Both the position numbers and the translations under genes were made by a program. Below are positions 57,680 through 64,000 of a stretch of 64,000 nucleotides of DNA, one piece after another. The DNA is from Sphingomonas hankookensis. GTDB lineage: Bacteria > Pseudomonadota > Alphaproteobacteria > Sphingomonadales > Sphingomonadaceae. Below the pieces are notes generated by a model that was not told where the DNA came from, made no database searches, and saw only the letters and a program-made list of their open reading frames with translations. The stretch's first letter is position 1. Every line of letters begins with the position of its first letter. The stretch spans positions 496,001 through 560,000 of the forward strand of contig NZ_LQQO01000001.1 in NCBI RefSeq assembly GCF_001619955.1, read 5' to 3'.

Positions 57680-58698
57680 CGTGCGACCGCGTCGGCCAGC
57701 AACCCGACCGACAGCGCATAGTAGTTCGAGCAGTTGTAATCGAGGATGACCCGGTAATTGCCGGTCAGCAGATACGCCGTTTCGCCCGGGCCGTCAGGCT
57801 CGATCAGCGTCGCCTGGATCGTCGGGTCGAGCTGCCGTCCGTCGTTTGGCACCACGCCGAGCGTCCGCCACTCGGCAAGGCTCCGCCACTGGCTATGCCG
57901 TTCGAACACGCGCGGACAGCGTGGCGACAGCGATCGCGGCGTCAGGATCGACCGTTCGAAGCCGGCCGGGACGCTGACGGCAAAGCCCCAGGGCTGGCCC
58001 GGGCGCCAGCCGGCATCGACGAAATAATTGGCGATCGAGGCGAGCGTGTCGGCCGGGTTCGACCAGATATTCGGCACCCCGTCGCCATCCCCGTCCCGCG
58101 CAAGGCGCAGGTAGATCGACGGCAGGAACTGCGGATAGCCGAACGCGCCGGCCCAGCTGCCCTTCAACCGGTCGCGCGGCACGCCGCGGTCGATCATCTT
58201 CAGCGTCGCGATGAACTCCGGTTCGAACAGCGCGCGGCGGCGGCCCTCATAGGCAAGCGTCGCGAGACTGCGTGGCAGGTCGAAGTCGCCGGTATAGCTG
58301 CCATAATTGGTTTCATGGCCCCAGATCGCGACCATGATCTCCTCGGGAACGCCGGTCTGGCGTTCGATCGACGCCAGCCGCGGTCGCTGCGCGGCATAGG
58401 CGGTACGCCCACGATTGATCCGGGCGGCATCGACATGGCGCATGCGATAGGGGGCGAAACGCGATACGGTGGTCGTGTTCGACGATCCTGGCTGCTGCCG
58501 ATCGAGCTCGACGACCCGCGGGTTGTAGGTCAGCGTCGGCAGGACCGCGTCGATGGTCGATTGCTGCACGCCCTGCGCCCGCGCACGGACGGCGACCTCG
58601 CGCAGATAGGCCTGGAACCCCTCCGCGTCCTGGGCCGACGCCGATGTCCCGGCCATCAGGCTGAGAACGAACGCCATCCCCGCTTTTGCCAAACGCAT
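57676..58698 (-). CDS. MltB-family lytic murein transglycosylase
   Basis: A 340-residue exported enzyme. The signal peptide is MRLAKAGMAFVLSLMAGTSA with ASAQ cleavage. The SLT_2 domain begins QAYLREVAVRARAQG. The catalytic glutamate lies in IMVAIWGHETNYGSYTGDF, followed by SWAGAFGYPQFLPSIYLRLA and DGDGDGVPNIWSNPADTLAS. A C-terminal YRVILDYNCSNYYALSVGLL resembles a peptidoglycan-binding repeat region. No lipobox is seen, so it is probably soluble periplasmic, unlike E. coli MltB. It cleaves glycan strands to give anhydro-muropeptides. The ATG at 58698 is preferred over upstream starts that lack a signal. Confidence 0.91.
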   Translation of the reverse strand: MRLAKAGMAFVLSLMAGTSASAQDAEGFQAYLREVAVRARAQGVQQSTIDAVLPTLTYNPRVVELDRQQPGSSNTTTVSRFAPYRMRHVDAARINRGRTAYAAQRPRLASIERQTGVPEEIMVAIWGHETNYGSYTGDFDLPRSLATLAYEGRRRALFEPEFIATLKMIDRGVPRDRLKGSWAGAFGYPQFLPSIYLRLARDGDGDGVPNIWSNPADTLASIANYFVDAGWRPGQPWGFAVSVPAGFERSILTPRSLSPRCPRVFERHSQWRSLAEWRTLGVVPNDGRQLDPTIQATLIEPDGPGETAYLLTGNYRVILDYNCSNYYALSVGLLADAVAR

Positions 58699-58771
58699 AC
58701 ACCGGCCTCCCGCTACCACCCGGTATTGGCACAGGGCCCCACGCCGATGGAACCCCCCGCGCGACAAAGGC

Positions 58772-58799
58772 TTGCACAAAGCGGCCTACCCGCTCTAGT
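58772..58799 (+). promoter_or_regulatory. Putative tRNA-Ser promoter
   Basis: TTGCAC, a 16-nt spacer and TCTAGT lie 15 nt before the tRNA. The predicted transcription start is about 9 nt upstream of the mature 5' end. Confidence 0.45.
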
Positions 58800-58814
58800 C
58801 GCGACATCGCCGAA

Positions 58815-58904
58815 GGAAGAGTGTCCGAGTGGTTTAAGGAACCGGTCTTGAAAACCGGCGAGGGTGCAAGCTCTCCGTGGGTTCGAATCCCACCTCTTCC
58901 GCCA
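58815..58904 (+). tRNA. tRNA-Ser(TGA)
   Basis: A 90-nt class II tRNA. The acceptor stem GGAAGAG pairs with CTCTTCC, and the 3' end has an encoded GCCA (discriminator G plus CCA). The anticodon loop reads CTTGAAA with anticodon TGA. The long variable arm and T-loop GTTCGAATC are typical of serine tRNA. It decodes UCN codons. tRNA genes often border accessory DNA, and the next 1.5 kb is indeed decayed. Confidence 0.97.
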
Positions 58905-59261
58905 ACGCGTCGTGCCAGCAGGGCGGGTGCGGTTCCATTTTGAAGTTACCCCAATGGCTTACGCTCAACGCAAGCGTCTATAGACGCTCGATGGCTTGGT
59001 AGAACGCTCGAAGGCGAATGCCGGCTTCTCTCTTTTCGAAAGCCAACCTACGGGACAATCCCAAAGGACTGGGTCGACCCATATTTAGACATTCGCGGCT
59101 AGTTCCTTGCCGCCTAACTTCGGTCATTCATTCAAGTGCGCGAGACGTGCTTCCCTAAGCGGGTTCGGGCGGATCGGCCGATCTCGCTGCCTACTGAAGA
59201 CGGGCGATGCTGATCGTGAGGTCTAGCCGATCCGCACGTCAGGCGCCGCCTGTTCATCTGG
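58905..59261. other. Gene-free stretch with one perfect palindrome
   Basis: I see no gene or recognisable element in these 357 bases. They are less GC-rich than the surroundings and contain a perfect 16-bp palindrome, AGCGTCTATAGACGCT at 58973-58988, of unknown meaning. No copy of the tRNA 3' end was seen. Confidence 0.5.
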
Positions 59262-59966
59262 CTACACCTGTCGCATGCCGCCATCGACACAAAGTTCGGC
59301 ACCTGTAATAAAGCTGGCTTCGTCGCTGAGTAGGAAGACGGCAGCGGCGGCAATCTCGTCGGCGCGCGCCATGCGGCCGAGCGGAATCGGCGCGATGAGC
59401 ATCTGCCGCATCTCCTCGGGTGCCGCAGCCATCATGTCCGTATCGGTTGGTCCCGGTGCGACGACATTGACGCGGATGCATCGCGGCGCCTGCCCGGCCG
59501 CCTAGCTGCGCGCGTAGGAGCGCAGTGCCGCCTTGGTCGCTCCGTAAGTACTGAACGGCGTCACGCCCATCGCGTCGGCGATCGAGCCGACCAGCACCAC
59601 CGATGCTCCGTCGCTGAGCACGGGCAGCGCCGCCTGAATCCCAAACAGCGCGCCGCGCACGTTGATGGCGAAGTGCCGGTCGAAATGCTCGCCAGTTTCC
59701 TCGACGATTGTTGCCGGCTCCGACAATCCGGCGTTAAGCACCATCGCGTCAATGCGACCATGCAGACGCTTGGCCTCCGCCACGACTTGCTCAAGATCGC
59801 CTTGGCACGCCGCGTCGGCTTCTACGCCGTGCGCCGATGGACCGATACTCTCAGCCGCGGCGGCAACCTCGTGCGACCGACGTCCGGTCGCGAGACCAAT
59901 TCCGCTCGCCCCACCGACTACTAGCGCGACCTTGCCTGCCATTCTTGCCATCTTCAGCCCTTTCAT
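59262..59966 (-). pseudogene. Short-chain dehydrogenase/reductase pseudogene
   Basis: On the minus strand MAGKVALVVGGASGIGLATG (NAD-binding TGxxxGIG-type) starts an SDR; NAG is seen in DAMVLNAGLSEPATIVEET and the catalytic YxxxK in FSTYGATKAALRSYARS. A TAG stop at 59502-59504 interrupts the frame exactly where family members have Trp (ARS-stop-AAGQAPRCIRVNVVAPG). The reading resumes in the same frame to the normal end, with DGGMRQV before a TAG at 59262. A second lesion is an in-frame loss of roughly 15 residues after GIGLAT, where LATG joins GRRSHEVAAAAE. Two separate lesions make an inactive relic likely. Confidence 0.85.
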
Positions 59967-60032
59967 TCGAGATGGCGAACCAGACATACGAAGCATATCT
60001 GCTATCAAGAACGCGCTCGGAGTAGCATAGAT

Positions 60033-60443
60033 ATGGCGAGCGATGCCGACCTGCAGGCCCTGTCGTGCACGGTGATGATAGACGCGCCTCTTATCCGCCC
60101 GGTGCTGGACGAGATCGCAGACGAGTGGACGATCATGATCCTGACGGTGCATGGCGGTACACGCCGAAACTCGCCATTCACCGGCCATTCGACATGCTTC
60201 AATCATAGCCGGTCAGCGAACGCCCAGGACCGTGCGCTGGGCCATTGGCATTCGGGTAACGGGAAGATCGCACAACACTCGACGAAGGCATCACTGACGG
60301 TCGGAAGCCCGTTCAACCGCGTTTCCGACCGCGATTACTGCAACCGGTTGATGGTGACGGGATCGGCTCGAACGCCTTCGAACCACCCGGCCGCCAATGC
60401 CACTGTACCGGCAGCGACTATCATCCGGTCCCGGTCCCTTTAG
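60033..60443 (+). pseudogene. Remnant of an HxlR-family transcription regulator
   Basis: The open frame starts MASDADLQALSC. Its residues 19-45, including LIRPVLDEIADEWTIMILTV and HGGTRR, match the start of the HxlR winged-helix domain (family pattern VLD-IGDKW-ILIL-GxRRF). After HGGTRR the similarity stops: the expected FNELRR...GIS-K-LTQTLR part is not readable in any frame, and the rest (Ser/Thr/Asn-rich) looks non-coding. HxlR regulators are commonly divergent from SDR genes, and here the SDR pseudogene starts 66 nt away. I call it a decayed regulator; a short functional orphan cannot be excluded. Confidence 0.55.
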
Positions 60444-60458
60444 CCCGAGTTCAGTATC

Positions 60459-62123
60459 CTACTTCCTGACCGGAACGGCTGCGAGATCGTGGTCGATCTT
60501 AGCCAGCAACGCGTCGGTAAACTGGTCGGGCAGATAGGTCTGCAACCCGTACAGCGTCGTGCCGCGCGCCATGTCGAGTTGCGGGTTCTTCAGGAACGCC
60601 GGAACATGCCGCTCCAGCACCGCGCGCGTGGCCGGATTGTCGAGGAGCTCGCCGATGGGCGTGGTCAGCGTGGTGTAGCGCCCCGAAGCCTTCGCCGCCG
60701 CCAGCGCCTGCGACACGCGGTCGATCTCGGCGCCCCACGGGTCTCGCGCTACCACGACCTTGCCGGAGGCCGCGAAGTCGGCAAGCGTGTCGTTGGCACG
60801 GGTGTAGCGTGGCCACAGCGCCATCGCGCCGCCGTTCGGATCCCCGCGCTTTACGAAGTTGGCCAGGTACGTGCTCATCGCCGCGCCGACGGCTTCGTCC
60901 TTCGCTGTCGTCTGCGCGCCATATTTGATGCGAACATTGTCGAAGAAATAGGGGATGTCTGTCGCGTGCTGGGCGCCGCCCTGCCCGATGGAATCGGCGA
61001 CGTAGGAGAAGCGATACTGCCAGACCGGCACGCCCCTGTCGGCGATCATCGCCGATGCCTCGCGCCCGCCCGCGATCATGAACCCGCTCTTGCCGCCGAT
61101 ATCGGCGCTGGTCGCGCCGATCATCATCGGCATCCGGGCAAAGCGGTCCTGTTCATAGGCCTTGCGGACATCGACCACGACCCTGCCATCGACGAACGGT
61201 CCCGAATTGGTCGGCGGTGCGCCGGGGCGGCCGGACATCTGCGCCATGTTGAGCCCGTCGAGCACGTCCTCCGCCGACAGCGCGCGCAGGCGTTGCAGCG
61301 CGTCGGGGGCGGCGGGATCGATCCCCTTGCTCCGGGCGAAGTTGCCGCCAATCGTCTCGACATCCGCCAACGTATTGCCGGTGAACGCCTTCGCATCGCC
61401 GCCAGACATCACGACCGCCTTGTTGAACAGGCCCTTCGCTTCGGGCGAAGTGACCAGCGCATGGACCGAGATGCCGCCGGCACTCTCGCCCGAGATCGTC
61501 ACGTCCGCCGGATCGCCGCCGAACGCCGCAATGTTGCGCTTGACCCATTGCAGCGCCGCGACCTGATCCATGATCCCGTAATTGCCCAACCGGCCGCCAT
61601 CGGCATTCTGCGCGGTCAGTTGCGGAAGGGCAAAGGTGCCAAAGCGGCCAAGGCGGTAGTTGAAGCTGACGAACACGACGCCCTTCGTGGCCATGTTCGC
61701 ACCGGCATAGGTCGGTGGCGACGCCCCGCCGTTCACGAAGCCACCGCCATAGATCCAAACCAGCACCGGCAACTTGCCCCTGGCTCCCGTCGGCCGCCAG
61801 ACATTGGCGTACAGGCAGTCCTCTGCCGGAGTGGTGCCGAGCGGAGCGGCGTCGCTCGGGAAGGGCTTCTGCATACAGTCCGGACTATATCGGGTGGCGT
61901 CGCGGACACCGGTCCACTTCGCTGCCGGCTGCGGTGCGCGCCAGCGTAGCGGGCCGACCGGCGGCGCGGCAAAGGGAATACCTTTCCAGCTTTCGACGCC
62001 CTCAGCGGCCTGTCCGCGGACGGTACCGTCGTCGGTACGGATCGTCGGACCGGCAGACTGGGCTGCGGCAGGACTGGCGGCCAGTGCGGTGGCGAGGATA
62101 AGGGCTGTGGTAACACGGTTCAT
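60459..62123 (-). CDS. Exported type-B carboxylesterase
   Basis: A 554-residue alpha/beta hydrolase. The signal peptide is MNRVTTALILATALAASPAA with AAAQ cleavage. The oxyanion motif VWIYGGGFVNGG and the nucleophile elbow VTISGESAGGISVHAL (GESAGG) are intact. The type-B N-terminus WKGIPFAAPPVGPLRWRAPQ and AEDCLYANVW are clear; the catalytic His is probably in GGAQHATDIPYFFDN. Such enzymes hydrolyse aliphatic or aryl esters; substrate unknown. It is monocistronic on the minus strand, next to decayed genes on one side and a LysR gene on the other. Confidence 0.92.
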   Translation of the reverse strand: MNRVTTALILATALAASPAAAQSAGPTIRTDDGTVRGQAAEGVESWKGIPFAAPPVGPLRWRAPQPAAKWTGVRDATRYSPDCMQKPFPSDAAPLGTTPAEDCLYANVWRPTGARGKLPVLVWIYGGGFVNGGASPPTYAGANMATKGVVFVSFNYRLGRFGTFALPQLTAQNADGGRLGNYGIMDQVAALQWVKRNIAAFGGDPADVTISGESAGGISVHALVTSPEAKGLFNKAVVMSGGDAKAFTGNTLADVETIGGNFARSKGIDPAAPDALQRLRALSAEDVLDGLNMAQMSGRPGAPPTNSGPFVDGRVVVDVRKAYEQDRFARMPMMIGATSADIGGKSGFMIAGGREASAMIADRGVPVWQYRFSYVADSIGQGGAQHATDIPYFFDNVRIKYGAQTTAKDEAVGAAMSTYLANFVKRGDPNGGAMALWPRYTRANDTLADFAASGKVVVARDPWGAEIDRVSQALAAAKASGRYTTLTTPIGELLDNPATRAVLERHVPAFLKNPQLDMARGTTLYGLQTYLPDQFTDALLAKIDHDLAAVPVRK

Positions 62124-62455
62124 GGGTGTGATCCCTTGCGGAAGCGGGGCCCGGAAGCGGAGCGGAGCCAGGCGCCGTTCAACGTAGCGGTAGATTGGAT
62201 CAGATTGGAAGTGGTCGTCGCTTGTAGCTGGAGGCCAACGGGCAGCGTTGCCCGCAAACCTGTTCTCACCTGCTTATTCGACTATCCAGAAGCCAACGCT
62301 CTTTCGTCATCGCACCACCAATGATGTTGCGGGACGTCCGCTCCCACTGCTCGCCGCACTTGATCAGCTAGTCCAGTACGCTCCTGATCCCCTATTACCA
62401 AAATTGACCTCGATCGGAGCCCGACGTTTTTGGGGAGGCCAAAAGTCGGCGCCTC
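62124..62455. other. Gene-free stretch between the LysR and esterase genes
   Basis: I see no gene I can support in these 332 bases. It is AT-richer than average (for example CTATTACCAAAATTGACC) and should hold the esterase promoter. Short open frames here match nothing I recognise. Confidence 0.5.
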
Positions 62456-63367
62456 CTAACCTTCGAAAACCTCGCCCGGCGCTTCGGCAAAGCCGGAAAG
62501 ATGTTCGGCCAGGACACGCGCCAGCGACCCCGGTCGCACCGAAGGCGAGATGCATATCTCCATCTGCCGGGTGGCCCAGGGGTCGGACAGCGGAACGACG
62601 TCGAGCGCCATCGACCGGGCAAAGGCGCGCGCCGCCTTTTCCGGCAGGACGCCCAAGCCGAACCCCGATTCCACCATGCGGCATACGCCGTCGAAACTCT
62701 GCACCTGCACGCGCAGGCGCAGCGCGCGGTCGGCCTTTGCCGCCTCGGCGAGCATCGTCCGGGTGAGCGCGGTCGATCCGACCAGACCTACAAAGTCGCG
62801 GTCCTGAACTTCGGCGAACTCGATCGTCTGCCGATCCGAGTACATCCCCCTTGGACTCAAGAGCGCCAAAGTATCCTGGCGATACCCCATGGTCGCGAGC
62901 CCGCGCCTGGCGGTGCCACCGATGATGATGCCGAGGTCGGCACGATTGGCCGCCACCGCCTCGACGATTGCGGCGCTCATATTTTCCTCCAGGTCGATGC
63001 GGACGTCGGGCCGCGTCGCGGCGAAGGATGCGAGGTCGGCGGGCAGGAACTGGATGATCGCCGAGGGATTGGTGTGCAGCCGCACCACCCCGCGCATGCC
63101 CCCGGCGAAATCGGCCATTTCATCGTCGATCGCCCGCGCCTGTTCCAACAGGGTGCGCGCGGTGACGAGGAGGGCGCTGCCCGCCGGGGTCAGCGTCAGG
63201 CCCGATCGGCTGCGATCGAACAGCCGCACGCCGAACTGCGCCTCCAGCAGGGCGATGCGCCGCGACGCGGCCGCGATCGCCAGATTGCCTTGTCGTGCCG
63301 CCTCGCCCAGCTTGCCGCTTTCCGCGGCACGAACGAACAGCCGTAGCGAGACCAGATCCTGCAGCAT
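62456..63367 (-). CDS. LysR-family transcriptional regulator
   Basis: A 303-residue regulator. The winged HTH is N-terminal: LRLFVRAAESGKLGEAARQG, NLAIAAASRRIALLEAQFGV and RLFDRSRSGLTLTPAGSALL, the standard LysR pattern. The effector-binding domain follows (RLHTNPSAIIQFLPADLASF, ADLGIIIGGTARRGLA, VESGFGLGVLPEKAARAF). I chose the ATG at 63367 because GGAGG lies five bases upstream; the ATG at 63379 has no such site. It is divergent from the gene at 63493 and may control it, as is usual for LysR regulators. Confidence 0.92.
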   Translation of the reverse strand: MLQDLVSLRLFVRAAESGKLGEAARQGNLAIAAASRRIALLEAQFGVRLFDRSRSGLTLTPAGSALLVTARTLLEQARAIDDEMADFAGGMRGVVRLHTNPSAIIQFLPADLASFAATRPDVRIDLEENMSAAIVEAVAANRADLGIIIGGTARRGLATMGYRQDTLALLSPRGMYSDRQTIEFAEVQDRDFVGLVGSTALTRTMLAEAAKADRALRLRVQVQSFDGVCRMVESGFGLGVLPEKAARAFARSMALDVVPLSDPWATRQMEICISPSVRPGSLARVLAEHLSGFAEAPGEVFEG

Positions 63368-63379
63368 GGCCGCCTCCAT

Positions 63380-63391
63380 CGTTCGCGAACG
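63380..63391. promoter_or_regulatory. Palindrome at the LysR gene start
   Basis: CGTTCGCGAACG is a perfect 12-bp palindrome directly upstream of the regulator, in the divergent intergenic region. It could be an operator for the LysR protein; this is an inference from position only. Confidence 0.3.
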
Positions 63392-63492
63392 GCGAAATCA
63401 ACGTTGTTCATACGGCGATATACTAGGCTGACGAAAGCGATAATTCCTGTGTTCAGGCTCCGTCATGAGAGCCACGAAAAATGGACGAGGGG

Positions 63493-64000
63493 ATGATGAT
63501 GGGACAGCGTCTCTGCACGGTTGCAGCGGCCGTAGCGGCTTTTGGATGGGCGACAGGCGCAGCGTCGCCGGCATCGGCCCAGGCGATCGACGCGGGCGAT
63601 TACGTACCGGCGCCGTCCGGTACGCATCTGGGCCTGGTCTATCAGCAATTCGCGCATTCCGGTTCACTCTATGCGAACGGCAGGAAGGTCGACGACAAGG
63701 CCGAGCTGGACGTGGCCGTCACCATCTTCCGCTATGTCGGCTTTACCAAGGTCGCGGGCATGACGCTCGACTATCAGGTGCTTCAGCCCTTCGGCCATAT
63801 CGAAGCCGGAGGCTCGACGGCCGCGCTCGGCAAGACGACCGGCTTTGGCGACACCATCCTGGTATCGACCCTGTGGGTGCACAACGACCCAGCGAACAAA
63901 TCCTATCTCGGCATCACCCCCTATCTGTTCATCCCGACCGGCGAATATGATCGGACCAAGGCGCTGAACCTGGGCGAGAACCGGTGGAAGGGGTCGTTGC
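63493..64000 (+). CDS. Outer-membrane transporter-like protein, MetA-pathway family (3' end cut)
   Basis: The frame is open to the right window edge. It starts with three ATGs (63493, 63496, 63499) after GAGGGG; the exact start is uncertain, and ATG 63481 is also in frame. A signal peptide (GQRLCTVAAAVAAFGWATGA, cleavage near ASAQ) is followed by AIDAGDYVPAPSGTHLGLVY, FGDTILVSTLWVHNDPAN and SYLGITPYLFIPTGEYDR, which match the family annotated as phenol-degradation MetA or 'transporter'. These are predicted outer-membrane beta-barrels. About 169 residues are visible. The role is unproven; the divergent LysR gene suggests inducible expression. Confidence 0.75.
   Translation, partial: MMMGQRLCTVAAAVAAFGWATGAASPASAQAIDAGDYVPAPSGTHLGLVYQQFAHSGSLYANGRKVDDKAELDVAVTIFRYVGFTKVAGMTLDYQVLQPFGHIEAGGSTAALGKTTGFGDTILVSTLWVHNDPANKSYLGITPYLFIPTGEYDRTKALNLGENRWKGSL

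Noticed and set aside
58815..60458. Genomic island integrated at tRNA-Ser
   Set aside because: No integrase, no repeat of the tRNA 3' end and no mobile gene were seen in the window; only decayed ordinary genes are present.

Overview
The window is one contiguous piece of a GC-rich alphaproteobacterial chromosome, almost certainly from a sphingomonad (Sphingomonas or a close relative). The evidence is a fused ispDF gene, the order dusB-ntrB-ntrC-ntrY-ntrX-hfq-hflX, an Hfq made of two tandem Sm domains, an HdaA-type DnaA regulator beside ppk/ppx, and the lptD-surA-pdxA-rsmA cluster. Nearly all of it is housekeeping core genome. There is no rRNA, no CRISPR array and no recognisable insertion sequence or prophage.

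Layout. 1-10.2 kb: trmFO (cut by the left edge), DUF488, DUF952, gyrA, an MscS channel, a Tat-exported DUF885 metallopeptidase, an NfeD/slipin membrane pair and a CitE-like lyase. 10.2-15.1 kb: exported M28 peptidase, guaB, rsmB and a TPR protein. 15.2-20.8 kb (minus strand): lptD-surA-pdxA-rsmA, joining outer-membrane biogenesis to B6 synthesis and ribosome maturation. 20.9-23.5 kb: pepA, holC, ndk. 23.5-24.1 kb: an AT-richer islet holding one small secreted cysteine-rich protein. 24.1-31.8 kb: mmcQ-like/purN/purM diverging from DUF2066-hdaA-ppk-ppx. 31.9-39.9 kb: rnd with an I78 inhibitor lipoprotein, aspS, carbonic anhydrase, lipA with a COQ10/RatA protein, cinA, an unknown exported protein and ispDF. 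39.9-49.1 kb: dusB, the NtrBC and NtrYX two-component systems, the double Hfq and HflX. 49.3-58.7 kb (minus strand): a tightly packed ten-gene run mltB-SPOR-dac-tmk-holB-metG-tatD-MBL-retropepsin-mazG. 58.8 kb: tRNA-Ser(TGA). 58.9-64 kb: the only accessory-looking part, with a decayed SDR/HxlR divergent pair, a type-B carboxylesterase, a LysR regulator and a divergent outer-membrane-type protein cut by the right edge.

Genes in the operons are often joined by 4-nt stop/start overlaps (ATGA, GTGA, TTGA), which implies translational coupling. A recurring promoter pattern, TTGnnn-N15/17-CTAnnn, can be read by eye upstream of several genes. At trmFO, the M28 peptidase, rnd and lipA it places the transcription start on or next to the start codon, suggesting leaderless mRNAs. 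Three families of intergenic palindromic repeats sit between genes (5984, 22415, 33544; 1511, 35456; 15080).

Most worth a second look: the tandem-domain Hfq with diverged halves, the SDR pseudogene with two separate lesions beside an HxlR remnant, the small Cys-rich secreted protein, and a SPOR protein carrying a degenerate RlpA-like domain. I did not find a clearly new multi-gene defence or biosynthetic system here.
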